Notes under the pieces: generated by a model | What the model was told of the DNA's origin: nothing | The model's database searches: none | What the model saw: the letters and a program-made list of their open reading frames with translations, nothing else | Shown here: piece after piece, positions 43,901 to 51,408 of the stretch | Layout of the letters: each line of letters opens with the position of its first letter | Numbering within the stretch: position 1 is the stretch's first letter | Program-made: the position numbers and the translations under genes | Assembly: GCA_031082185.1 (NCBI GenBank) | Contig: JAVHLI010000007.1 | Location: forward strand, 58,239 to 122,238 | From: a bacterium | Lineage (GTDB): Bacteria > Sysuimicrobiota > Sysuimicrobiia > Sysuimicrobiales > Humicultoraceae | Direction: 5' to 3' | Length of the DNA: 64,000 bases

Positions 43901-44754
43901 CGCGACCCCCTTTCTCCTTTGGATGAGCGCACGCGGACCGTGCGCGTCGCAGCGTCCCAGGCAGGAGCCTGCCATCCCAACCTGGCACACAACTCGGAGA
44001 TCTTCACGTAGCCGCGGTCGCCCCGCACGTTCGCAGCCAGATCACAATCCCCAGCCCCGGTGCGCAGGGTGGCGGCCCGGCCGTCAATCCGGAGGACCGC
44101 CCAGCCAAAGAGGTCGGCCAGCGGCCGCAGGGGGCACCACGACGCCCCGCCCTTGAGCAGTCCCTCATCCGAGACCGTGCGGCCGTCCACGATTACACGC
44201 ACCGGAAGCAGCCGCTCCTTTCGCGCGGCGCCACCCAGGCTTTCCCCAACACTCACGCGGAAGGCCTCGCCGACTTCAACCGTGGGCCTCCGCGGGTCCC
44301 AGGGCAGCACCATGGGATCCCACTTGCCTCCCTGGGGCACGCTGAGCGCGGACTCGACCTCGCCGTGCCCCAGGACCGTCTCAAGAGCCACCGGTATGCG
44401 GTACCGTTCGCAGAGATCGGCTGCCACCGCTGCCATCACCTCGTACTGGGCGGCGCTCATCGGGTACCTCCCTGCCCGGAAGGGCCGCTGCATGGCGCCG
44501 GCCATGCCGCATGCGGCGATGCCGATGCTCCCTGCGTTCATCATTCGGGTGTGCCGGGCGTAGTCGTCACCGGCCGTACTCACGTTGTCCGATATCGCGT
44601 GGTCGCCCCGCACGAGCCGGCCGTCGGATTCGATCAGAACATGGTAGTGTTCCCGGTCGCCGGCTCCGGCGTGGTGCACTCCGCCCGTCCAGTGGGTAAT
44701 GATGCGCTCCATGCGGCACTCGGGCATCCACGCGTCGGGCACGATTCGTGACAT
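43897..44754 (-). CDS. N-acetylmuramoyl-L-alanine amidase (Amidase_2) with copper-amine-oxidase-N-like domain
   Basis: 285 residues. The amidase_2/PGRP zinc site is complete: His in IITHWTGG (near 21), His in VLGHGEVESAL (near 154) and Asp in GGKWDPMVL (near 171); the middle has GSIGIAACGM. The C-terminal 110 residues hold a stalk-like domain, LLPVRVIVDGRTV and GASWCPLRPLADLFGWAVLRIDG, as found in surface proteins of Firmicutes-type bacteria. No signal peptide is visible, so the enzyme needs another route to reach peptidoglycan, or lysis. The ATG overlaps the patatin stop by one base (TGATG). Confidence 0.88.
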   Translation of the reverse strand: MSRIVPDAWMPECRMERIITHWTGGVHHAGAGDREHYHVLIESDGRLVRGDHAISDNVSTAGDDYARHTRMMNAGSIGIAACGMAGAMQRPFRAGRYPMSAAQYEVMAAVAADLCERYRIPVALETVLGHGEVESALSVPQGGKWDPMVLPWDPRRPTVEVGEAFRVSVGESLGGAARKERLLPVRVIVDGRTVSDEGLLKGGASWCPLRPLADLFGWAVLRIDGRAATLRTGAGDCDLAANVRGDRGYVKISELCARLGWQAPAWDAATRTVRVRSSKGERGSR

Positions 44755-45848
44755 CAGGACTCTTCCCGAGGCCTCAGGGCCCCTGCCCGTCGAATCCGGC
44801 CTGCGACCTCCCTCCGGCGCGACTGGTCCTTGCCCTGCCGGAACTCGGCGATGTATCCCTCAAAGTCCCAAGATGAAAGGAACCGTTCGGACGCTGCCCG
44901 TCCGGACTCGTACAGGGCCAGGGCCCGGTGGCGCGGCAGGTTGAACTCCGTGCCTGTGATGCCCTGCGTCGGTATCGGGATCGTGCGCGCGAAATCGGCG
45001 CTCTCGATGTAGAGACGGTCGTGGGCCTCCAGCATGGTCTGAACGATGCTCTTGAGGTAGTCCACCACCCTACCGGCCGCGCCGCGGGCCGCCCTCTGCC
45101 TGGGCAGGCGTTCGGAAACCGGGGTCCTCGGATCGGGCTCCACCAGCAGCAGCCCGAAGGTAGGCCACGGCGGCTCATCGTCGGTGTCGAACAACCAGAC
45201 AGGGAAGTTCGAGAGCATCCCGCCGTCCACGATCAGGTGCTCCTGCCCCGTTTGCGGGTTTCGGAACCGAACCGGTTCAAAGAAGATGGGAATGCTCATG
45301 CTCATCCGAACAGACAGCGATACATCGAAATCGTCCGGGCGTACGCCGAGCCGGTAAGCATCGCGTGGGAGCACCAACAGGCGGCGTTCGGTCAGGTCTG
45401 AGACGATCACCTGCACCCGGTAGCGGTACCGAAACTGATCCGCGAACTCGGGATGAATCAGATCGGAGAACGTGTGCACGCCCTTGGCCTCCAGCAGGCT
45501 GCGCGCAAACGCGAGGAACGCGTCGCCCTCGTAGATACCCTGGTCCAGAAGGATGCTCAGCGGCACCCCGACGATGGGTATGCGGTCTTCCCAAGCGGCA
45601 TCCAGGAAGCTGCGGAAGTCGAGCTCCAGGATGATCTCGCGCAGTTCCGAGGCAGAGTACCCGGCGGCGTGCAGGACGGCGACAATGGCCCCGGCAGAGG
45701 CGCCGGCCACGTTCTGGGGCAGGAAGCCGCGCTCCTCGAGGACCGAGAGGGCGCCGACCAGCCCGATCCCCTTGACCCCGCCACCCTCGAAGACGAGATC
45801 CACACGCTGGCCGCGCGGTGGGCCTGTCTCATCCCCCTGCTCGGGCAT
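44754..45848 (-). CDS. Patatin-like phospholipase
   Basis: 364 residues from ATG at 45848, eight bases after GGAGG. The patatin fold is clear: oxyanion loop FEGGGVKGIGLVGAL (near 20-34), nucleophile GASAG (Ser near 51) and the catalytic Asp in LIVDGGMLSNFPVWLFD (near 200). It cleaves acyl chains from phospholipids or neutral lipids. It has no signal peptide. The gene lies 47 bases after the HTH-TPR regulator and overlaps the amidase gene, so a lipase and a peptidoglycan hydrolase are made together. Confidence 0.9.
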   Translation of the reverse strand: MPEQGDETGPPRGQRVDLVFEGGGVKGIGLVGALSVLEERGFLPQNVAGASAGAIVAVLHAAGYSASELREIILELDFRSFLDAAWEDRIPIVGVPLSILLDQGIYEGDAFLAFARSLLEAKGVHTFSDLIHPEFADQFRYRYRVQVIVSDLTERRLLVLPRDAYRLGVRPDDFDVSLSVRMSMSIPIFFEPVRFRNPQTGQEHLIVDGGMLSNFPVWLFDTDDEPPWPTFGLLLVEPDPRTPVSERLPRQRAARGAAGRVVDYLKSIVQTMLEAHDRLYIESADFARTIPIPTQGITGTEFNLPRHRALALYESGRAASERFLSSWDFEGYIAEFRQGKDQSRRREVAGRIRRAGALRPREES

Positions 45849-45895
45849 CGCGCCCACCTCCGAAGCCGGCCGGGTGCACGTGATCTACAGGTGAT

Positions 45896-47188
45896 CTAGC
45901 TGGAGGCGAGCGCGGCCTCCTGGGCGCGAAACGCGCGGGCGAAAAGCCGGGCCGCCTGCCCTTCCTCCCCGCGCTCGAGCGCGAGAAAGGCGTAGTCACG
46001 GCTGACCCGGGCGATCTCTCCCGCCGCCTGGAGACGCTCGAACTGCTCCAGCGCGAAGGCGTACCGGTGGGCGGCTTCGTCGAGACGGCCCTCACGATGA
46101 CAGACCGCGGCCACCACCGCTTCGGCGCGAGCCGCCTCAGACGGATCCTGGAGCTTCACGGACAGGCGGATCGCTTCTTCTGCCTGGCCACGCGCCCCCT
46201 GTAGATCCCCGCGCAGCATAGCGGCCCGGGCGAGTTCAGTCAGTGTCTGCGCCCGCCCGGCGTCGTCGGCCAGATGAACGGCCAGGGTTAGGCTCTGCTG
46301 GAGAGCCTCTGTGCCCTCGCCGAGACGCCCGCGACTCACCAGCAGAATGCCCAGGCTGCGCTTGACCGTGCCCAGCAGATGGAGATTCTCTTGAGCCTCG
46401 AAGAACAGGGCGGCCCGCGCCAGGTGGTCGTGGGCCAGATCAAAGGCCTGCTGCCGCTCGTAGGCCACGCCTAGGTTGAAGTGGAGCAGCCCCAGCGCGC
46501 CCATATCGCCCAGAGGCTCGAGCCGTTCGAGGGCTGCCTGGTAGCAGTCGAGTGCCTGCGCGGGGAGGCCGAGTTCTGAGTAGGTCCGGCCGAGGTTGGC
46601 CAGTTGCCTGCCCTCAAACTCAGTGTCCACCGGGACGGCCGAGCGGATCGCGCTCAGGGCTTTGGAGAATGCATCTCGGGCGGCCGGGTAGTCGCGCTGC
46701 CGGAGGGATAGAAACCCTGTGGCGCTTGCCACGCGCGCGACGAGATCCGGCCGCCCGAGCGCGCCTGCAACAGTGCGCCCGCGTGCTAGGTGGAGTTCGG
46801 CCAGGTCAAACTGCCTCAGCCCGGTGAGCGCCTGGCCCAGTCCCATCTCAATGCGGAAGGCTATCTCCAACCCGGAATCCCGAGCCGACGCCCGTTCCGC
46901 CTCCTGGTATGCTTCCAGGGCTTCGGTGAAACTGTGTTGCCGCAACAGCGATGTGCCGAGTTCGAGCTTCAGGGCAACCTTCTTGCGCGGCGGTGGATCG
47001 GCATCGAGCAGATCGGCCAACGACACGTTCAACCGGCCGGCAAGTACCCGCAGCGTCTCGAGTGAAGGGCGAACCTTGTCGTGCTCGAGCATGCTGATGA
47101 AGCTTTCGGAAAGTTCGCCCGCTGCCAGCCGGCGCTGGGTCAGGCCACGGCTCTTACGGGCCTGGCGGACCTTCTCACCAAGCGTCAC
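45896..47188 (-). CDS. XRE-type HTH regulator with multiple TPRs (RRNPP-like)
   Basis: 430 residues. Residues 1-62 form an XRE helix-turn-helix: MTLGEKVRQARKSRGLTQRR, then SESFISMLEHDKVRPSLETLRVLAGRLNVSLADLL. From about 70 to 425 there are nine or ten TPR-like helical pairs, such as TSLLRQHSFTEALEAYQEAE, RQLANLGRTYSELGLPAQALDCYQAALERLEP and HFNLGVAYERQQAFDLAHDHLARAALFF. This layout is that of peptide-binding regulators (PlcR, NprR, AimR class). The gene for a small exported repeat peptide lies 26 bases upstream on the same strand, the usual place or mirror place for a cognate pheromone gene. It probably controls the operon that includes the patatin and amidase genes. Confidence 0.9.
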   Translation of the reverse strand: MTLGEKVRQARKSRGLTQRRLAAGELSESFISMLEHDKVRPSLETLRVLAGRLNVSLADLLDADPPPRKKVALKLELGTSLLRQHSFTEALEAYQEAERASARDSGLEIAFRIEMGLGQALTGLRQFDLAELHLARGRTVAGALGRPDLVARVASATGFLSLRQRDYPAARDAFSKALSAIRSAVPVDTEFEGRQLANLGRTYSELGLPAQALDCYQAALERLEPLGDMGALGLLHFNLGVAYERQQAFDLAHDHLARAALFFEAQENLHLLGTVKRSLGILLVSRGRLGEGTEALQQSLTLAVHLADDAGRAQTLTELARAAMLRGDLQGARGQAEEAIRLSVKLQDPSEAARAEAVVAAVCHREGRLDEAAHRYAFALEQFERLQAAGEIARVSRDYAFLALERGEEGQAARLFARAFRAQEAALASS

Positions 47189-47214
47189 GATCTTCCCTCC
47201 GCTGTGGCTTTCGG

Positions 47215-47454
47215 CTATGCTGCGCCGAGCAGCTCACCGTCGCCGTGACCGGCCCAGCCACCGCTCAGCAGCTCGCCGTCGCCGTGACCGGCCCAGCCGC
47301 CGCTCAGCAACTCGCCATCACCGTGACCGGCCCAGCCACCGCTCAGCAACTCACCGTCGCCGTGACCGGCGGTGCACATCGGGGCAAACTGGACGGTAGC
47401 GGTAGCCACCATGACAAGCGAGATCGCGAAGGCAAGGGCGATGATCCTACGCAT
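47215..47454 (-). CDS. Small exported peptide precursor with four tandem AGHGDGELLSGGW repeats
   Basis: 79 residues from ATG at 47454, six bases after AAGGAGGAG. Residues 1-24 are a classical signal peptide (MRRIIALAFAISLVMVATAT, with a small-residue cleavage region near TVQFA). After APMCT come three exact 13-residue copies of AGHGDGELLSGGW (29-41, 42-54, 55-67) and a final partial copy AGHGDGELLGAA (68-79). Repeated units behind a signal peptide look like a multi-copy pheromone precursor. The gene is 26 bases ahead of the HTH-TPR regulator. Alternatives are a metal- or surface-binding repeat peptide or a bacteriocin-like peptide; I do not recognise a described family. Confidence 0.8.
   Translation of the reverse strand: MRRIIALAFAISLVMVATATVQFAPMCTAGHGDGELLSGGWAGHGDGELLSGGWAGHGDGELLSGGWAGHGDGELLGAA
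47218..47370 (-). repeat. 39-bp tandem repeat inside the peptide gene (3 full units plus a partial one)
   Basis: Units lie at 47370-47332, 47331-47293, 47292-47254 and partial 47253-47218. Each full unit encodes AGHGDGELLSGGW. The DNA units differ by a few silent third-position changes (for example GGC GAC versus GGT GAT, CTG versus TTG and GGC versus GGT codons), while the three full protein units are identical, which points to selection on the peptide. Confidence 0.9.
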
Positions 47455-47559
47455 GTGACTCTCCTCCTTGGGCTTCCGACCGGGCAGGCTGTAGCGGGGT
47501 ATGGCGGAAGGGTGCGTGTGAAGCTGGATGCCCGAAGTGGGGGTGTGTTCGACGCAGGC

Positions 47560-47633
47560 TACTGAAGTTCCTCCCAGGAAGCCAGAGAACCTCACCTGGG
47601 CTGAACCACTCCAGCCCCTGGGTACTGAAGTTC
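47560..47633 (-). promoter_or_regulatory. Two 11-bp direct repeats (GAACTTCAGTA) upstream of the peptide gene
   Basis: TACTGAAGTTC occurs at 47560-47570 and again at 47623-47633, 63 bases apart, which is about six helical turns. Both are preceded by GG-N on the plus strand. They lie 106-179 bases upstream of the peptide ATG; a weak TATAGA box (47644-47639) borders the distal copy. They are candidate operators for the HTH-TPR regulator. The rest of the 403-base gap (47455-47857) holds no gene I can support. Confidence 0.45.
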
Positions 47634-47788
47634 GCGGATCTATACAGACCGGCGGCCTACATTGGAGGATTCACGGCTGCGGATGGCTGAAGGAGGAGCC
47701 GAAGGTTCGGGTCGGGGGTGTCCCCTCTGGACCGACGGTGCCGGAGGACGTCGTGCCGGTTTCCACCCCCGACCCTTCAACTCCCACA

Positions 47789-47829
47789 AACCCAAAACGA
47801 GAGCCCGCGGTCGGACACCGCGGGCTCTC
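47789..47829 (-). terminator. Rho-independent terminator after the FAD oxidoreductase gene
   Basis: Exact 13-base inverted repeat GAGAGCCCGCGGT (47799-47811) and ACCGCGGGCTCTC (47817-47829) around a 5-base loop. On the minus strand the stem is followed by GTTTTGGGTTTG. It lies 29 bases after the stop of the oxidoreductase gene and isolates it from the peptide operon. Confidence 0.8.
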
Positions 47830-47857
47830 GCCGTCCTGGCGGCCGTCAGCAGCCCGG

Positions 47858-49030
47858 CTAGCCCACTATCCCGTGCGCGTACGGGCTGTGGATCAGCGCT
47901 CCTTCGGCGAATCGTGATGGTCGAAACGCGGTGAGGTCTATCTCGCCGTAGCGCCCGGTCACGATGAGGCCCGCCAGGGTCTCCCCTATTGCAGGACTCA
48001 ACTTGAACCCGTGCCCGCTGAAGCCGGCGGCAATAAACAAACCAGCTATCTCGGTATCCGGGCCCAGCACCGGCTGCCAATCAGGGGTGACATCGTAGAG
48101 ACTGGCGTACCCCCCCTTCACACCCACACCCTCAAAGGCCGGTATGCGGTGTTCCATCCGCCTTGCCATTCCTTCAATGAACTCGAAATCGGCTCCCTCG
48201 TTGAACGCGTCGGCAGACACCTCTTCGTCAGGGTACTCTTCCACCGACCCGCCATGGAACTGGCATCCAACGTCGGGACGCAGGTAGAAACCCGTCCCCA
48301 GGTCCACGAGCACGAAGCCGAGTGGTGCTACCGACTCCGGTCCCTCGAACAGCACCACCTGGTGGCGCGTGGTGCGGACCGGCAGGTCAATCCCCAGCGG
48401 GGTCAGCAGCCCGCGCGCCCACGGCCCTGCGGCAACGAGAACGGCCCCGGCCGTGATCCGACCGCTCGGGGTGTCCACCCCTGTGACCCGCGAGCCCTCG
48501 ACCACCAGGCGGACGGCCGGCATGTTCTCCCGCACCTCTGCACCGTGCCGCCGCGCCGCCGCGGCGAACGCGGTGGCGGTAGCGTACCCGTCGGCATACC
48601 CGGAGTCGGGCTCGAAAGCCCCTGCGCCCACATCGTCGGTGCGCAGACGAGCGTCGAGGTCGGCGATGGCTCTGCAATCCAACACGGTCGTGTCTCCACC
48701 GAGAGAGCGCTGCAACCGTACGTTCGCCTCCACGGTCGCCTCCTGCCCGGGCGGTGCCAATAGCAGAAATCCGGTCTTCTTGAAGTCGGCGCTCCCGCCA
48801 ACGACGGCGTCGAAGTTCGCGAACACCTCGCGGCTGCGCAGCGCCAGTTGGACCAGGGGCGCATAGGAGTAGTGCATTCGAACGATGCCGCTGGAGCGAC
48901 CCGTAGGCCCGCCGCCCACGGTGCCCCGATCGAGAAGCACCACTTTCTGCCCATGGCGTGAGGCCAACCAGAATGCTGCGCTCGCGCCTGTGCAGCCTCC
49001 GCCCACCACGATCACATCGGCTACTGCCAT
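47858..49030 (-). CDS. FAD-dependent oxidoreductase (DAO/sarcosine oxidase-like)
   Basis: 390 residues from ATG at 49030, six bases after AGGAGG; the long in-frame extension to 49393 runs antisense to the HAD gene and is not used. The dinucleotide motif is VIVVGGGCTGASAAFWLA (near 6-23) and the family ends with FIAAGFSGHGFKLSPAIGETLAGLI (near 335-360), typical of glycine/sarcosine oxidases and D-amino-acid dehydrogenases. It would oxidise a secondary or D-amino acid. The substrate is not predictable. It is divergent from the NagD-like gene, with 57 bases between the starts. Confidence 0.88.
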   Translation of the reverse strand: MAVADVIVVGGGCTGASAAFWLASRHGQKVVLLDRGTVGGGPTGRSSGIVRMHYSYAPLVQLALRSREVFANFDAVVGGSADFKKTGFLLLAPPGQEATVEANVRLQRSLGGDTTVLDCRAIADLDARLRTDDVGAGAFEPDSGYADGYATATAFAAAARRHGAEVRENMPAVRLVVEGSRVTGVDTPSGRITAGAVLVAAGPWARGLLTPLGIDLPVRTTRHQVVLFEGPESVAPLGFVLVDLGTGFYLRPDVGCQFHGGSVEEYPDEEVSADAFNEGADFEFIEGMARRMEHRIPAFEGVGVKGGYASLYDVTPDWQPVLGPDTEIAGLFIAAGFSGHGFKLSPAIGETLAGLIVTGRYGEIDLTAFRPSRFAEGALIHSPYAHGIVG

Positions 49031-49087
49031 CATGAGCCTCCTGTTCCGCGGGGAGGGGAGTCGTTCAGCGGTGGAGAAACCGCGACC

Positions 49088-49891
49088 ATGATCCCGAGAA
49101 GCCTCCGCGGCTATCTCTTCGATATGGACGGCGTGCTCTACCGGGGCAGGCGCGTGCTCCCCGGGGCGCGCGCGCTGCTGGCGGCACTCGATCGGAAGGG
49201 CATCCCCTTCGCGCTTGTGACCAACAACAGCACCCGGACCCCGCGCCAGTACACAAGGTTCCTGGCGACGATGGGAATGCGCGTGCCGGCCAAGCGCATC
49301 GTTACCTCTTCGGTGGGAACCGCGGCCTACCTGCGCGCCGCGCTGCCGCCCGGATCCCGCGTGCTGGTCGTCGGCGAACCGCCGTTCCGGCATCTGGTGG
49401 TCAGGGCGGGATTCACCGTGGCATGGGAGGACGTCTCGGCCGTAGTCGTTGGGCTGGATAGGCGCCTAACCTACGCGAAGCTCGCGCGGGCGACCGCGGC
49501 GATCGCCCGGGGCGCGGCGTTCATCGCCTCGAACGCCGACCCGATGCTGCCGACCGAGCACGGCGCGCTTCCGGGCGCCGGCGCGCTGGTGGCCGCGGTG
49601 GCGCATGCAACCGGCCGCACGCCGATCGTGATCGGCAAACCCGACCCCCGGCTGCTTCACGAAGCGATGGCCCGGATTGGGACGCGCCCTGAGCAGACCG
49701 CGATGGTCGGCGACCAGCTCGGCACCGACATAGCGGCGGGCCGCGCCGCAGGGCTTTTCACGATCCTGGTGCTCACCGGGGTGACGACGAACCGGTCTCC
49801 AACTGACTGCGACCCCCGCCCAGACCTAACCGTGCGCGACCTGAACGATCTCCGGCGCTGGATGGCCGGTGAGAGCCTTCGGCCGGACTAA
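49088..49891 (+). CDS. HAD-superfamily phosphatase, NagD-like (subclass IIA)
   Basis: 267 residues. HAD motifs are YLFDMDGVLYRG (motif I, both Asp, near 9-20), ALVTNNSTRTPRQY (motif II, near 42), GKPDPRLLHEAM (motif III Lys, near 183) and MVGDQLGTDIAAGRAAGL (motif IV, near 201). The cap region between motifs II and III is of the type found in NagD/AraL proteins, which dephosphorylate small sugar phosphates, nucleotides or pyridoxal phosphate. The start has GGAGAA ten bases upstream. Its end overlaps the convergent oxidoreductase gene by four bases. Confidence 0.88.
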   Translation: MIPRSLRGYLFDMDGVLYRGRRVLPGARALLAALDRKGIPFALVTNNSTRTPRQYTRFLATMGMRVPAKRIVTSSVGTAAYLRAALPPGSRVLVVGEPPFRHLVVRAGFTVAWEDVSAVVVGLDRRLTYAKLARATAAIARGAAFIASNADPMLPTEHGALPGAGALVAAVAHATGRTPIVIGKPDPRLLHEAMARIGTRPEQTAMVGDQLGTDIAAGRAAGLFTILVLTGVTTNRSPTDCDPRPDLTVRDLNDLRRWMAGESLRPD

Positions 49892-50292
49892 CGCCCCATT
49901 CCGCTGACGGCCAGCGGCTGGATCAGAACGCTCACGCGATCCTCGGGCCCTCCGCCGTACTGATAGGAGTACGGCTTCCCTGTGTAGCGCACCGAGAGCC
50001 GGTCGATGTCGCGGGCGCCGTTCTCGACGTCGAGGCGAACGACCCTGCCCTGGACCTGCACGTAGCGGTACATGTTCTTAGGGTCAACAACGGTCAAAGC
50101 CACGTGCGGTCGGGTCTCGAGGTTGCGTAGTTTCACCCTGCCCCTGCTGGTGTTGATCAGGATCTGGTCGGCTTCCAGCACGAACCAGACCGGCGTGGCC
50201 TGCGGGCGGCCCCCTGGGGAAGCTGTAGCGAGCACCGCGGGATTGGGCTCGCCGAGAAAGGCGCGTGTCGCCTCATCGAGTCGCATGGACAT
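49888..50292 (-). CDS. Pyridoxamine 5'-phosphate oxidase-fold, F420-dependent-type oxidoreductase
   Basis: 134 residues with the split-barrel fold of the PPOX class: NPAVLATASPGGRPQATPVWFVLEADQILINTSRGRVKLRNL (near 17-57) and HVALTVVDPKNMYRYVQVQGRVV. This pattern is that of small F420- or FMN-binding oxidoreductases (the TIGR03618 group). The start is ATG at 50292 after GAGGAGG. The cofactor (F420 or FMN) cannot be assigned without F420 biosynthesis genes, none of which lie in this window. Confidence 0.82.
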   Translation of the reverse strand: MSMRLDEATRAFLGEPNPAVLATASPGGRPQATPVWFVLEADQILINTSRGRVKLRNLETRPHVALTVVDPKNMYRYVQVQGRVVRLDVENGARDIDRLSVRYTGKPYSYQYGGGPEDRVSVLIQPLAVSGMGR

Positions 50293-50406
50293 GGGATCCT
50301 CCTCTGCCTTGGATTCCTACAACCTAACGCTGCGGACCGCGGGCCGATTCCCCGACGGCGTCCGGGAAGGCAGGATAGCCCCCTTGATCGCCGAACCTAG
50401 AAGTTT

Positions 50407-51408
50407 ATGAGCCAGCAGACCATCACACGGGCCGCAATCCTGGGCCTCGGCATCTATGTCCCGCCGCGGATCCTGACCAACGCCGATCTGGAGAAGATCG
50501 TCGAAACCAGCGACGAGTGGATCGTCACGCGGACCGGCATCCGGACGCGCCGGATAGTTGAAGGTGACCAGGCCGCGTCCGACCTGGCCGTGCCCGCGGC
50601 CGAAGCCGCGCTGCGCGACGCGGGGATCTCCGCGGCGGATCTGGACCTGATCATCTGCGGGACCACGACCCCCGACATGATCTTCCCTGCCACCGCGTGC
50701 ATCGTCCAAGAGCGGATCGGCGCCGCACGGGCCGGGGCGTTCGACCTGTTGGCCGCCTGCTCCAGCTTCGTCTACGGTGTGGTCACCGCCACGCAGATGA
50801 TCGAAGCCGGGCTAGTAAGACACGTGCTCGTCCTGGGCGCCGAGGTGCTGACCCGGCTCGCGGATTGGAGCGACCGCACCACCAGCGTGCTAATCGGCGA
50901 CGGCGCGGGAGCCGTCGTGATGGGACCCTCCTCTGAGGGCGGCGGTGTGCTTTCCACGGTCGTCGGCTCAGACGGCTCCGCGGCCGACATCCTCAAGCTA
51001 CCGTCGGGCGGCAGTCGCGTGCCCATGACCGAAGAGGTCGTCGCCAAAGGTCTCCACCGCGCCCGCATGGATGGACAGTCGGTGTTCAAGCTGGCGGTAC
51101 GGATCGTGCCCGAGGCCATACGTGAGGTCGTCCGGAAGGCGGGGTTCTCGCTGGACGACATCTCTCTGGTTGTACCGCACCAGGCCAACCTGCGCATTAC
51201 CGAGGCAGTGGCCCGCGCGACCGGCCTTCCCATGGAGCGGTTCGTCAGCACCATCGAGTCGTACGGCAACACCTCCTCGGCGTCGGTGCCCATCTCGCTC
51301 TGGGAGGCACGGTCCGACGGCCGCATCAAGGACGGCGATCACCTCGTGCTGATCGGCTTCGGCGGCGGCTTCACCTGGGCCGCCTGCGTGCTTACCTGGG
51401 GACGGTAG
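50407..51408 (+). CDS. fabH: 3-oxoacyl-ACP synthase III (KAS III)
   Basis: 333 residues with the complete Cys-His-Asn triad: LLAACSSFVYG (Cys near 116), VVPHQANLRI (His near 259) and SYGNTSSASVP (Asn near 290). The N-terminus has TSDEWIVTRTGIRTRRI, characteristic of FabH. It condenses an acyl-CoA with malonyl-ACP to start fatty acid synthesis. No other fab gene is adjacent, so it is a stand-alone copy that may serve branched-chain priming or a secondary pathway. The upstream ribosome binding site is weak. Confidence 0.92.
   Translation: MSQQTITRAAILGLGIYVPPRILTNADLEKIVETSDEWIVTRTGIRTRRIVEGDQAASDLAVPAAEAALRDAGISAADLDLIICGTTTPDMIFPATACIVQERIGAARAGAFDLLAACSSFVYGVVTATQMIEAGLVRHVLVLGAEVLTRLADWSDRTTSVLIGDGAGAVVMGPSSEGGGVLSTVVGSDGSAADILKLPSGGSRVPMTEEVVAKGLHRARMDGQSVFKLAVRIVPEAIREVVRKAGFSLDDISLVVPHQANLRITEAVARATGLPMERFVSTIESYGNTSSASVPISLWEARSDGRIKDGDHLVLIGFGGGFTWAACVLTWGR

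Noticed and set aside
47218..47370. 39-bp tandem repeats considered as a CRISPR-like array
   Set aside because: The units are contiguous with no spacers and encode an in-frame protein repeat after a signal peptide.
47662..47934. Plus-strand frame of 90 codons over the terminator region
   Set aside because: It crosses the terminator hairpin and the end of the oxidoreductase gene, with no ribosome binding site or recognisable sequence.
49031..49393. 120-codon N-terminal extension of the FAD oxidoreductase
   Set aside because: It runs antisense through the NagD-like gene and ends before a clean AGGAGG-ATG start with the FAD motif immediately after.
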